Shown here piece after piece: positions 1-7,741 of a stretch of DNA of 64,000 nucleotides; within the stretch, counting starts at the first letter, position 1, and every line of letters begins with the position of its first letter. The notes beneath the pieces are model-generated. The model was given only the letters and a program-made list of their open reading frames with translations, was not told where the DNA came from and ran no database searches. Source of the stretch: VRUE01 sp045805805. Its GTDB lineage: Bacteria; Actinomycetota; Thermoleophilia; Solirubrobacterales; 70-9. The translations under genes were made by a program, and so were the position numbers. Where the stretch lies: positions 4,583-68,582 of the forward strand of contig JBJMKO010000133.1 in assembly GCA_045805805.1 (NCBI GenBank), given 5' to 3'.

Positions 1-19
1 CCCTCCCCGGTGGACGCTT

Positions 20-412
20 TTAGCTTCTGGTCAGTAGGTCCGCTATTGCGCGGACCTCGTGGAGGAGGCCGTCGAGCATTTGCTCCGTGCTGGTGTGGAT
101 CCGCCACTCGGCGTACTTGCGCTCTTGCTCGACTGTGTCGAGGCGCTCCTCCAAGGCCCGGGTGCGGGCGTCCACCTTGTCGATGCGCTTGTTGAGGCGC
201 TTCTCGGTCTTGCGGATGCGGCGCTTGAGCAGGGCGTTGGTCTCGGCCCGTAGAGCGTCCAGCTCCAAGCGTATCCCCTCGCCGCCGTTCTCCTGCTCGG
301 TGAGCATCTCCTCCACGCCCACGCGGACACGTTCGATCTCCTCGTGAAGGCGTTCGCGGGCGCGCTCTGCGGCTACCTCCGGAGGCTCGGGACCAGTGCT
401 CACCGCCCCCAC
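20..412 (-). CDS. Coiled-coil protein of unknown function
   Basis: A 130-residue hydrophilic protein made almost wholly of charged residues. The middle (about residues 15-110) is rich in Glu, Arg, Lys and Leu with heptad-like spacing, as expected of a long coiled coil. I see no signal peptide, membrane segment or catalytic motif. Two GTG codons (412 and 403) could start it. It is the last gene of the leftward set that includes the FHA protein. I do not recognise a family; the coding call rests on the intact frame and codon pattern. Confidence 0.6.
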   Translation of the reverse strand: MGAVSTGPEPPEVAAERARERLHEEIERVRVGVEEMLTEQENGGEGIRLELDALRAETNALLKRRIRKTEKRLNKRIDKVDARTRALEERLDTVEQERKYAEWRIHTSTEQMLDGLLHEVRAIADLLTRS

Positions 413-443
413 TCTAGGGACGGCGGTGGCCGGAATTCCGTAT

Positions 444-1019
444 TCAGCTTTCGAGCGCGAAGAGGCGGTAGCGGCCGATTGCCAGTTCGTCGCCGTCGCC
501 GAGTCGGGCCCACTCGATCGGATCGCCGTTGAGAAAGACGCTGTTGAGGCTGCGGTCGTCTAGGACGCGGAGGGTGTCGGGAAGCTCGGAGACGATCAGG
601 GCATGGCGGCGGGAGACGCTGGGGTCGTCGAGGCGGACGTCGGCGGCGGCGCTGCGGCCGATCCGCGTCCAGCCCGGCTTGATCGGGAAGATCTGGATCT
701 CGCCTTTGTCCCCGTGCCAGGCGAGGTAGCGGCCCGGCTTGGGCAGCATCGCGCGAGCCGTCTGAAGCCACTCGGAATCGGAGGGCTCGTCGGGGATCGC
801 CATCGCCAGCTCCGCGGTCTGGCCGTGATCCTGCATCGACTCGAAGATCGAGTCGCGCTGATACTCGACCGCGCCGCAGCGAGGGCACTCGGGCAACTGG
901 TCGTTCTCCCGCAGCGAGAGCTGCGAGCCGCATGAAGCACAGAAATACGTTCCCGAACCGGGAAACGCTCCTACGTCGAAGCTCTCGACGCTGGTGCCGG
1001 GGCTGACACTGGTAAAGAT
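444..1019 (-). CDS. Zinc-ribbon plus FHA-domain protein, apparent ATC start
   Basis: The C-terminal half is an FHA phosphothreonine-binding domain: GRSAAADVRL, then SVSRRHALI and a Leu-Asn-Gly turn. Two CxxC knuckles (CASCG and CPRCG, 17 residues apart between the inner cysteines) form a zinc ribbon at the N-terminus. The first canonical start is TTG at 896, which would cut this ribbon in half. The frame stays open upstream to a stop near 1139 but has no ATG, GTG or TTG. An AAAGGAG site at 1025-1031 stands 5 nt before an ATC codon at 1019, giving 191 residues. FHA proteins usually read Ser/Thr-kinase signalling; no kinase gene lies nearby. The FHA call is strong, the ATC start is my inference. 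Confidence 0.8.
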   Translation of the reverse strand: MFTSVSPGTSVESFDVGAFPGSGTYFCASCGSQLSLRENDQLPECPRCGAVEYQRDSIFESMQDHGQTAELAMAIPDEPSDSEWLQTARAMLPKPGRYLAWHGDKGEIQIFPIKPGWTRIGRSAAADVRLDDPSVSRRHALIVSELPDTLRVLDDRSLNSVFLNGDPIEWARLGDGDELAIGRYRLFALES

Positions 1020-1024
1020 GGTGA

Positions 1025-1031
1025 CTCCTTT
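1025..1031 (-). promoter_or_regulatory. Shine-Dalgarno site supporting an ATC start
   Basis: On the minus strand AAAGGAG is followed by a 5-nt spacer and ATC at 1019. It is the only good ribosome-binding site ahead of the zinc-ribbon/FHA frame, so it decides the proposed start. Confidence 0.55.
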
Positions 1032-1138
1032 CCCGACGCCTCCGGTTGGGGATGCTAGCGGGCGCTTGGAGGCGCTGCATCCGGAATTTCCCGCAAACGA
1101 TCTGATCCAAACGTCTCGCGCGAATAGAATCGCCGCTT

Positions 1139-1657
1139 ATGGGCCCGGTCAGCGCAGAGGTCGAGATCGACGTGTCGCGCGGACGCGCTTTCGAGGCGAT
1201 CGCCGACCTTGCCCTTCGGTCGTCATTCACCGATCATTTCCTCGCCGACTTCCACCTGACCCGGATCGAGTCCACCGGCGCCGGCGCCGGCGCGCGTTTC
1301 CGCATAGCGGTGTGGCCGCGAGACGTCTGGATGGACACGACGATCATCGAGGCCGACGCGCCGCACCGCCTCGTCGAGCACGGCCAGGGCGGGCGGGTCA
1401 ACCGGATCCCCTCGACGACGCTCTGGGAGCTGACCGAGGGCCCGGGCTCGCTGACCAAGGTGCGCGTTTCCTTCTGGACCGAGCCGTCAAACCCCGTCGA
1501 TCGCGGCCTCGAGCTGCTTTCGGGGGCCTCGATTCCCTACGAGCGACGCTGGCGCGAGGCGCTGCAGCGGCTGCGCGAGCAGCTCGAGTCGGACCAGCTG
1601 GGCGCCGACCGGGTCGCCGTCGCCGGCGGCAACCCGCACGCGACCGGTATTCCCTGA
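1139..1657 (+). CDS. SRPBCC/START-like protein
   Basis: A 172-residue soluble protein with the layout of the SRPBCC (polyketide cyclase/START-like) fold. The opening strand VSAEVEIDVSRGRAFEAIAD is followed by alternating strands and a C-terminal helix rich in Arg and Leu. Such proteins bind small hydrophobic ligands; the ligand cannot be read here. A TAGAAT hexamer at 1125-1130 lies 8 nt before ATG, so the mRNA may be leaderless. It is divergent from the FHA gene, sharing about 120 bp of promoter DNA. Confidence 0.75.
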   Translation: MGPVSAEVEIDVSRGRAFEAIADLALRSSFTDHFLADFHLTRIESTGAGAGARFRIAVWPRDVWMDTTIIEADAPHRLVEHGQGGRVNRIPSTTLWELTEGPGSLTKVRVSFWTEPSNPVDRGLELLSGASIPYERRWREALQRLREQLESDQLGADRVAVAGGNPHATGIP

Positions 1658-1684
1658 GCCGTCTTTTATAGGCTCTCGCCGCCG

Positions 1685-2233
1685 ATGTCTGTCCGCAGCC
1701 GATTCGTCCCGCCCCTGCTCGCCGCCCTTGCGCTGGCGGTGCTCGCCCTCTCCGTCTCGGCCTGCGGCTACTCGAACGACTCCAAGGACGTGGTCGAGGG
1801 CGAGGTGGTGGAGCTCGGTGAGCTCAAGTACCAGGTGATCTTCTCGCGCTTCCTCAACGCCAACGACAACGAGGACTCTGCCTATCTGGTCGGCCAGCCC
1901 CCGCCGCCGAAAGGCTCCAGCTACTTCGGCGTCTTCCTCGAAGTCCAGAACAAGAGCGAAGAGACGCAGAAGCTCGCCGATTCGTTCACGATCGCCGACG
2001 CGGACCGCCAGGAGTTCGACGCGATCCCCACGGAAAGCCTCTACGCCTTCCCCTTCGGTGGCGAAGTCGAATCTCAGGAACCTGTCCCGAGCCCCGACTC
2101 GACCCCCCAGCAGGGCCCGATCGAGGGCTCCCTCGTGCTATTCCAGCTGCCCTCCTCGGCTTCCGAGAACCGTCCCCTGACGCTCTCGATCGCCGGTCCC
2201 GAAGGGCCGGCCGAAGTGACGCTGGATCTGTAG
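1685..2233 (+). CDS. Secreted lipoprotein, DUF4352-like
   Basis: The N-terminus has Arg residues, a long Leu/Ala helix and a lipobox VSAC at Cys27, so it should be exported and lipid-anchored. The mature part (about residues 40-182) has alternating hydrophobic strands with the phrase FGVFLEVQNKSEE, which resembles DUF4352/immunoglobulin-like domains of extracellular lipoproteins. It follows the SRPBCC gene by 27 nt and may be co-transcribed, although TATAGG at 1668-1673 could be its own -10 box. Function is unknown. Confidence 0.75.
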   Translation: MSVRSRFVPPLLAALALAVLALSVSACGYSNDSKDVVEGEVVELGELKYQVIFSRFLNANDNEDSAYLVGQPPPPKGSSYFGVFLEVQNKSEETQKLADSFTIADADRQEFDAIPTESLYAFPFGGEVESQEPVPSPDSTPQQGPIEGSLVLFQLPSSASENRPLTLSIAGPEGPAEVTLDL

Positions 2234-2256
2234 TTCGGTTTCTTGCGGGGGGTAGG

Positions 2257-2400
2257 GGGAGCCTGGCCGCCCTTCAGTCGAATTGATGCACCGCGCGCTT
2301 TGCGCGCGGTGCAATGAGGAGCGCGGCCTGCGGCCGCGCGGAACCGGATTGCATTTCCGCCGCCTTCGGCGACATTCGCCTGAAGGGCGGCCAGGCTCCC
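2257..2400. repeat. 144-bp inverted-repeat element with three inner hairpins (element A)
   Basis: The stretch 2234-2785 holds no credible gene; it is built of repeats. Element A is bounded by perfectly complementary 21-nt arms at 2257-2277 and 2380-2400. Inside are a 12-bp hairpin (2287-2298 with 2302-2313), an 8-bp hairpin (2321-2328 with 2332-2339) and a module at 2340-2373 containing a GCCG/CGGC hairpin. That module recurs inverted, 33 of 34 bases, at 2648-2681 in element B. Folded, it would be a long stem with a branched head. No U-run follows, so a simple terminator is unlikely. Confidence 0.85.
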
Positions 2401-2493
2401 TCGACACGCCCCGGTAGACCGAAAGCTTCGAAAAGCAAGACCAGCGCTCAGGGTTGAAGAAAGCTTCAAAGCCAAGCAGGGCGCCCACATCCC

Positions 2494-2540
2494 TTCCGGT
2501 GCGCTTTATGTGGTTATAGACCGCATAAAGCGCACCGGAA
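2494..2540. repeat. Dispersed palindrome, copy 1
   Basis: Perfect 17-bp inverted repeat: TTCCGGTGCGCTTTATG at 2494-2510 with its complement at 2524-2540, 13-nt loop. The left arm recurs exactly at 20289-20305 with a nearly perfect right arm. It lies between elements A and B and is flanked by two diverged direct copies of a sequence beginning AGCTTCA (near 2463 and 2558). Confidence 0.85.
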
Positions 2541-2620
2541 CCGCTTTCGAAGCTTGAAAGAGCTTCAGGCCAAGGAGGCGCTTCGGGGGCTGGGTCCAAA
2601 GCTTGTCCCCGCTTCGAGAG

Positions 2621-2770
2621 GCCTGGCGGGTGTGCCTCTGCGGGAATGTCGCCGAAGGCGGCGGAAATGCAATCCGATTCCTGCGCGGGCGTAGCCCGCG
2701 CACCTCATCTCGTCGCTACGCGCCATAGGCGCGGGCGACGTCAATTCACGCAGAGGCACACCCGCCAGGC
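2621..2770. repeat. 150-bp inverted-repeat element with inner hairpins (element B)
   Basis: Perfect 22-nt terminal arms at 2621-2642 and 2749-2770. Inside are the module shared with element A (2648-2681, opposite orientation), an 8-bp hairpin GCGCGGGC/GCCCGCGC (2683-2701) and a third hairpin with CGTCGC/GCGACG arms (2711-2740). The arm opens with GCCTGGC, as in element A. It ends 16 nt from the stop codon of the PBP gene. Confidence 0.85.
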
Positions 2771-2785
2771 CTCACCAACCGCGCC

Positions 2786-4516
2786 TCATAGCCCAGCTGA
2801 GAGGACCTGTGATGCCGCCGGCGCGGCTACTTCGCCGCCCGCCGCTTCTGCTTCGATCAGCAGCACGCCGATCGCCAGCTTGGCGTGGTCGGCCGGGGCA
2901 AAGGCCGCGAACCAGGCGTCCTTGCGCTGCTGGGGATGGTCGGATTCCTCTTCGCCCGGCTTTGGGCCGAGCTCGGCTGTGCCTGTCTTGCCTGCCACCT
3001 GGGCCTCGGGGATCGCTCCGGCGTAGCCGGTGCCGCCGGTGACGACGCCGACCATCAGCTCGGTCAGCTCGCCGGCGACCTTCGGCGACATCACCCGCAC
3101 CGGCCCGGCCTCGGGGCGCAGCTTCGCGTTGGCGACGATCGACGTCGGCGCGCGCACGCCGCGGTTGCCGATCGTCTGGGCGACGCTTGCCATCTCCAGT
3201 GGCGTCGCCAGCACTTTGCCCTGCCCGATAGCGCTGACGCCGAGGTCGACTTCTTCGCCGATCTCGGTCGGAATGGTCGATTCGGCCGGTTCCACTTCGG
3301 CGACGATCCGCAGTGCGTAGAGCGCCGGGGGTGAGTTGAATCCAAACCGTTCCGCGGTTGCCACCAAGTCGTCGTTGCCGATTTCCGGGCCGAGTGGAGC
3401 GAAGTCGGCGTTGCACGACTCGGCGAATGCCTCGCGGAAGGTGCCTCCGCAGTACTCGCCGTTGGCGTTTTCGATGAATCGGCCGCCGACGTTGACGCCG
3501 TTGGTGATTTCGAATTCGTCGTCGAGCGAGACGAGACCCTTCTGCAGTGCGGCTGTGGCGGTGATCATCTTGAAGGTGGAGCCCGGTGGCTGGGGTGCCG
3601 AGAAGGCCTGGCCGGCGAGGGCGCGAACGTCGCCGTTGCGGGCGTCGAGCACGGCGATGCCGCCGACGCGGCCCGCGAGCGCCGAGACCGCCGATTCCTG
3701 CAGGCCAGGATCGATCGTCGTCTTCACCGGAGCCCCAGGCCGCGGTTCGGCTTCGGCGATAGTCCGTGTCGAACCGTCCGCGTCCACGGCCAGCAAAGAC
3801 CCCCCCGGCTTTCCCGCGAGCCTGGCGTTGAAGGCACGCTCGAGACCGCTGACCCCGACCGGGGTGCCGGGCGGGAAGCCCTTGCGGGCCAGTGCGTCGG
3901 CTTCGTCTTCTTCGGCGGTGCCGACTTCGCCGCTGACGTCGATGGCGGCGCTGCCGATGGGGTGCGCTCGGGCTTCGGCCGGTCCCTCGGCGAGAGGCGA
4001 GCCGTCGGCGGCCTGGATCGGAGCCCGCGGGGCGAGCTCGATCTGGCTTTCCAGGTGCTCGCCAGGGTGCAGGCCCGGGAAGACGAGCGCTTCGTCCCAC
4101 TCGATGCCGCCTTCGGCAAAGGGAAGGCCGAGGTCTTCTTCGACCGCGCCGAAGGCGACTGTGTCGGCGAGGACCGGCACGGGGACCACCTCGTGCCCGC
4201 CCTGCGAGGAGGGATCGCCGGGCGAGCCGGTTTCCAACGCACGCACGGTTGCCGTCATCTCGGCGTCGCGGTAGGCGAGGACGAAGTCGCTGAGTTCGAT
4301 CTGGCGTTGAGAGGCGGGGTTCAGCTCCCTGTACATGGCAGCGAATTCGTCTCGTTGCCAGGCGTCGGCGAAGCGCTGGGCCGCTTCCTTCTCCGGCGAG
4401 CCGGAGGCCCCCGTGCCGGCGCCGAGGACGAACGCGATCAGGGCGATCAGGCTGAGAGGAAGCGTGCGGGTGACTAGACGGCGACGCCGTTCCACCTCGG
4501 GGGGGCGAGGGCTCAT
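2786..4516 (-). CDS. Class B penicillin-binding protein (transpeptidase) with NTF2-like domain
   Basis: A 576-residue peptidoglycan D,D-transpeptidase acting outside the membrane. Residues 12-34 form an N-terminal membrane anchor. Residues about 41-100 resemble the MecA_N/NTF2-like domain, followed by a dimerisation region. The transpeptidase domain carries all three active-site motifs: SxxK as Ser313-Thr-Phe-Lys316, SxN as Ser367-Cys-Asn369, and KTG at 510-512. ATG at 4516 was chosen because the frame further upstream runs into inverted repeat element C. The gene is divergent from the MarP-like protease, with element C between the two starts. Family membership is firm; the role (elongation or resistance-like) is not. 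Confidence 0.92.
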   Translation of the reverse strand: MSPRPPEVERRRRLVTRTLPLSLIALIAFVLGAGTGASGSPEKEAAQRFADAWQRDEFAAMYRELNPASQRQIELSDFVLAYRDAEMTATVRALETGSPGDPSSQGGHEVVPVPVLADTVAFGAVEEDLGLPFAEGGIEWDEALVFPGLHPGEHLESQIELAPRAPIQAADGSPLAEGPAEARAHPIGSAAIDVSGEVGTAEEDEADALARKGFPPGTPVGVSGLERAFNARLAGKPGGSLLAVDADGSTRTIAEAEPRPGAPVKTTIDPGLQESAVSALAGRVGGIAVLDARNGDVRALAGQAFSAPQPPGSTFKMITATAALQKGLVSLDDEFEITNGVNVGGRFIENANGEYCGGTFREAFAESCNADFAPLGPEIGNDDLVATAERFGFNSPPALYALRIVAEVEPAESTIPTEIGEEVDLGVSAIGQGKVLATPLEMASVAQTIGNRGVRAPTSIVANAKLRPEAGPVRVMSPKVAGELTELMVGVVTGGTGYAGAIPEAQVAGKTGTAELGPKPGEEESDHPQQRKDAWFAAFAPADHAKLAIGVLLIEAEAAGGEVAAPAASQVLSAGL

Positions 4517-4533
4517 TTTGTTTGAAAGGTAGT

Positions 4534-4652
4534 GGAGGGGTCGGGTGCCTCTCCTGCTTGCTGGGTTTTTCGCCGCAGCGTCGGGTTTGTTCGCTGAGTG
4601 GTTCTTGCGAAAAACATGACGCCGCTGCTCAGGAGAGACACCCGACCCCTCC
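4534..4652. repeat. 119-bp nested inverted-repeat element in a divergent promoter region (element C)
   Basis: Outer arms at 4534-4556 and 4630-4652 match in 22 of 23 positions. An inner pair GTTTTTCGC (4565-4573) and GCGAAAAAC (4607-4615) makes a second stem. It fills most of the 156 bp between the PBP and MarP-like start codons. The arm contains CGGGTG followed by CCTCT, close to the arm of element B. Confidence 0.8.
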
Positions 4653-4672
4653 TTCCTGCTTCCATTGAGTCC

Positions 4673-5818
4673 ATGACCGTGTTGGACTGGGCGATCGTCG
4701 CGTTTACGTTGGCGCTGGGGCTTTGGGGATACCGGCAGGGTTTGATCGTCGGCACGCTCACTCTCCTTGGGTTTGCTTTGGGGGCCTTTGCCGGGAGCCG
4801 GATCGGGCCTTTGCTCTTGAACCAGGGATCGGAGTCGCCATATGCGCCGCTGTGCGCGGCGCTGGGGGCGCTGATCGGTGGGGCGCTGGTGGCGGTGGCA
4901 CTGGAGAGCCTCGCCCTGGGGCTGCGTTTGCGGTTGCTCGGGGGCAGGAGCGCGCTGCACCGTGCCGACGGGGCCGGCGGAGCCGCCCTGGTCGCCGCGG
5001 TTGCCCTGGGGCTGGTCTGGGTCTTCGGCGCCGTCGCCCTGCACGCGCCGGGGACGGTGCAGCTACGCGCCGACGTGCAGGGCTCGCTGATCCTGCGCAG
5101 CCTCAACGAAGTGCTGCCGCCTTCGGGGGCGATCCTGCAGGCGCTGGACCGGGTCGACCCGGCGCCCTCGATCGTCGGTCCGGCCGCGCCGGTGGCGGCG
5201 CCGGACCCAAAGGTCGTCGCCGACCCGGACGTGATGGCGGCCGACGCTTCGGTGGTCCGTGTCCTCGGTACCGCCTGCGGGCTGGGGATCGAGGGCTCGG
5301 GCTGGGTCGCCGCACCGGGACTGGTCGTGACCAATGCTCACGTCGTCGCGGGCGAGGACGACACGACGGTGACGACTCAGGACGGGGCCTCGCTGGAAGC
5401 GACGCCCGTCCACTACGACCCCAAAAACGACCTCGCCGTGCTGCGTATCGACGCCGGGTTGCCGATGCTGCCGGTCGCTCCCGATCCGCACTCGGGCACG
5501 AGTGCCGCGGTGCTCGGCTACCCGGAGAACGGGCCCTACGCGGTCTCCGCGGCGCGCCTCGGAGAGACGCGCGAGACGCTCGGCGAGGACTCCTACGGCC
5601 AGGGCCCGGTCCGGCGAGCGATCGTCTCCCTGCGTGGCACCGTCCGCAGCGGCAACTCCGGCGGCCCGATCGTCGACAGCCGCGGCCGCGTCCTCGGGAC
5701 CGTCTTCGCCGCGACCACCACCGGACCCCCGGGCGGGTTCGCGGTCCCCGACGAAGTCGTCGAAATCGCGCTGGGGAAGACATCGTCCAGCGTCGACACC
5801 GGCCCCTGCGCGGCCTGA
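4673..5818 (+). CDS. Membrane-anchored trypsin-like serine protease, MarP-like (CvpA-trypsin fusion)
   Basis: A 381-residue protein with about four N-terminal membrane helices of CvpA type (residues 1-125), then an extracytoplasmic trypsin-like domain. The catalytic triad is visible: His223 in TNAHVVAGE, Asp253 in KNDLAVLRI and Ser329 in RSGNSGGP. This is the layout of mycobacterial MarP, which protects against acid and oxidative stress. ATG at 4673 fits the CvpA N-terminus MTVLDWAIVAF; an upstream ATG would start inside element C. Cysteines near 200 and 212 may form the redox pair known in MarP. It is divergent from the PBP gene, which agrees with a cell-envelope role. Confidence 0.9.
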   Translation: MTVLDWAIVAFTLALGLWGYRQGLIVGTLTLLGFALGAFAGSRIGPLLLNQGSESPYAPLCAALGALIGGALVAVALESLALGLRLRLLGGRSALHRADGAGGAALVAAVALGLVWVFGAVALHAPGTVQLRADVQGSLILRSLNEVLPPSGAILQALDRVDPAPSIVGPAAPVAAPDPKVVADPDVMAADASVVRVLGTACGLGIEGSGWVAAPGLVVTNAHVVAGEDDTTVTTQDGASLEATPVHYDPKNDLAVLRIDAGLPMLPVAPDPHSGTSAAVLGYPENGPYAVSAARLGETRETLGEDSYGQGPVRRAIVSLRGTVRSGNSGGPIVDSRGRVLGTVFAATTTGPPGGFAVPDEVVEIALGKTSSSVDTGPCAA

Positions 5819-5821
5819 TCA

Positions 5822-5836
5822 CTTACGTTCGGTAAG
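5822..5836. promoter_or_regulatory. Candidate HxlR operator
   Basis: Inverted repeat CTTAC (5822-5826) and GTAAG (5832-5836) with a 5-nt spacer, 10 nt before the proposed GTG of the HxlR gene. HxlR-family regulators are known to bind dyads containing TTAC/GTAA, so autoregulation is plausible. It starts 3 nt after the protease stop codon. Confidence 0.45.
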
Positions 5837-5846
5837 CTCCAACGAA

Positions 5847-6197
5847 GTGGAGGTTGGGTCCTCGACCCAAGATCAAGCCGTTGACGGCAAAGGCGTCTGT
5901 CCGCATTTCCACGCCGCGATCGAGTTGATCGGCAAGCGCTGGACGGGAGCGATTCTCTGCGCCCTGACCGCGGGCCCGCTGCGCTTCGGCGAGCTGGCCA
6001 GGGCGGTGCCGGGCCTCTCCGACCGGCTGCTCTCCCAGCGGCTTCGCGAGCTCGAGGACGAAAGCCTGGTCGAGCGGGAGGTCGAGGCGGGGACGCCGGT
6101 CCGCGTCACCTACTCGCTGACGGCGAAGGGCGCCGATCTGGGCCCGGCGATCACTGAGCTGAAGCAGTGGGCCAACCGCTGGCACGACACCGCCTGA
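5847..6197 (+). CDS. HxlR-family winged-helix regulator
   Basis: A 116-residue single-domain DNA-binding protein. The family signature is clear: CPHFHAAIELIGKRWTGAIL, then LRFGELARAVPGLSDRLLSQRL as recognition helix region and a beta wing around VRVTYSLT. The Cys of the CP motif is the residue that senses thiol-reactive compounds in redox-responsive HxlR members. GTG at 5847 was chosen as the first start after the upstream stop; no strong SD is seen. The target is likely its own promoter and perhaps a neighbour. Confidence 0.85.
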   Translation: MEVGSSTQDQAVDGKGVCPHFHAAIELIGKRWTGAILCALTAGPLRFGELARAVPGLSDRLLSQRLRELEDESLVEREVEAGTPVRVTYSLTAKGADLGPAITELKQWANRWHDTA

Positions 6198-6227
6198 CCC
6201 GTCACCCGAGCGGGATAGCCTGAATTT

Positions 6228-7508
6228 GTGGAACTGCCAGGTCCGTTTCCAGTCGGTCGCTACGCGAAAACCCTGCGTGAGGAGCTGCGCAAGCGGGCGC
6301 GGGTGCAGCTGATCGGCGAGGTGACTGGACTCAGGCACACGCCAAAGCAGTCCTACTTCGAGCTGCGCGACAGCGAAGGGGCGGTGCCGTGCACGATCTG
6401 GGCGAACGAGCTCGGGCAGCTGAAGCTCCCGGATGGCGCATTGCGCGATGGCGCCGAGTTCGTCGCCGGCGGTGGCCCCGACTACTTCATCGGCAGCCAG
6501 GCCTCCTCGCCGGGGTTCTCGTTTCGGGTGACGCAGCTGCGACTCGCCGGCGAGGGCGACCTGCTGGCGCGCCTGGAGGCACTGCGCAAGCAGCTGCAGG
6601 CCGAGGGGCTTTTCGAGCTGCAGCGGCAATTGGCGCGACCGCTGCTTCCGAAGACGATCGGCGTCGTCACGGCGGAGACCGGTGCCGCCCGGCGCGACCT
6701 GCTGGCCGGATTGGAGCGACGCGGCTGGCGGGGCACCGTCGTCTGGGCTTTCGCGCCGGTGCAGGACCGCCACGCGGCGCCGGCGATCGCGGCCGCGATC
6801 CAGGGCCTCGCCGCGCAGCCGCAGATCGAGGCGATCGTCGTCACCCGCGGCGGCGGCAGCCTCGCCGACCTCTGGGCCTTCTGCGACGAGACGCTTTGCC
6901 GCACCGTGGCGATGCTGCGGGTGCCGGTGATCAGCGCCGTCGGGCACGAGCGCGACTCGACCCTGATCGACGACGTTGCCGCGGTCGCCTGCTCGACCCC
7001 GACCCACGCGGCGGAGGCCGCCGTCCCACTCGACTGCGTCGCGGCCCGCGGTTCGCTCGAGCGGGGTGCCGGCTCTCTGCGCCGCGCCGCCGAGGGCGCG
7101 ATTCCCGTGCGCACGCCCCACCTGGTCTCCCTTGCCCGCGGCCCCGCGCGGGCGTTGCGCCGCGAGCAGCTCGCCCTCAACCAGAAGACGCGAGAGATCC
7201 GCGCCGCCTCCGAACGCGGCATCGCCGAGCGGCTCGGCTTCCAGCGCCGCCTCGCCGGCGTGGTCCTCGAGCGGGCGAGCCGGCGCGCTGCCGGGGCGGA
7301 CATGGAGCGCCGCCGGGAGGCGCTGCACCGGGCGGCGGTCGCGCTTCGCGCCCACCAGCCCGAGCGCACCCTGGAACGCGGCTACGCCCTGGTCGAGGCC
7401 GGCGACGGCGAACCCGTCACGAGCGCGGACGCCGCGGTCGCCGCCGAGCGCGTCAGACTGCGCTTCTCCGACGGCAGCGTCGGGGCCAGGATCGAGGATC
7501 GGGAGTGA
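6228..7508 (+). CDS. xseA: Exodeoxyribonuclease VII large subunit
   Basis: A 426-residue subunit that, with XseB, degrades single-stranded DNA to short oligomers. An OB fold at the N-terminus (about residues 15-95, with YFELRDSEGAVPCTIWANE) is followed by the catalytic domain: PKTIGVVTAETGAARRDL, IVVTRGGGSLADLWAF and ISAVGHERDSTLIDDVA. A helical region and a C-terminal ERGYALV motif close it. GTG at 6228 is preceded by TAGCCT at 6216-6221, 6 nt away, so the transcript is probably leaderless. It overlaps xseB. Confidence 0.96.
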   Translation: MELPGPFPVGRYAKTLREELRKRARVQLIGEVTGLRHTPKQSYFELRDSEGAVPCTIWANELGQLKLPDGALRDGAEFVAGGGPDYFIGSQASSPGFSFRVTQLRLAGEGDLLARLEALRKQLQAEGLFELQRQLARPLLPKTIGVVTAETGAARRDLLAGLERRGWRGTVVWAFAPVQDRHAAPAIAAAIQGLAAQPQIEAIVVTRGGGSLADLWAFCDETLCRTVAMLRVPVISAVGHERDSTLIDDVAAVACSTPTHAAEAAVPLDCVAARGSLERGAGSLRRAAEGAIPVRTPHLVSLARGPARALRREQLALNQKTREIRAASERGIAERLGFQRRLAGVVLERASRRAAGADMERRREALHRAAVALRAHQPERTLERGYALVEAGDGEPVTSADAAVAAERVRLRFSDGSVGARIEDRE

Positions 7509-7741
7509 CGGAGAAACCAGACAGCTACGAGGTCGCGGTCGAGCGGCTGGAGCAGATCATCGACCGGCTCGACTCCGGGCAGGCCGGACTGCGGGAGACC
7601 CTAGACCTCTGCGGCGAGGGCCGCGAGCTGGTCACCTACTGCGCTGCCGAGCTCGACGCCGTGGGCGAGGGGCTGAAGGAGCTGAAGCTCGACGAGCTCG
7701 CGGCGAAGCTTGCCACCTCGGCCGAGCCCGACACGCTCTGA
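7505..7741 (+). CDS. xseB: Exodeoxyribonuclease VII small subunit
   Basis: A 78-residue helical protein with the XseB signature YEVAVERLEQIIDRLDSGQAG followed by LRETLDLCGEGRELV. Length is normal for the family. The GTG start overlaps the xseA stop in GTGA, which suggests translational coupling. Its stop codon directly abuts the stop of the convergent addA-like gene, with no base between. Confidence 0.95.
   Translation: MTEKPDSYEVAVERLEQIIDRLDSGQAGLRETLDLCGEGRELVTYCAAELDAVGEGLKELKLDELAAKLATSAEPDTL

Noticed and set aside
2074..2759. Several overlapping open frames on both strands in the repeat region
   Set aside because: They run through perfect inverted repeats in all frames, have no SD and no family likeness; the repeats explain the open frames.
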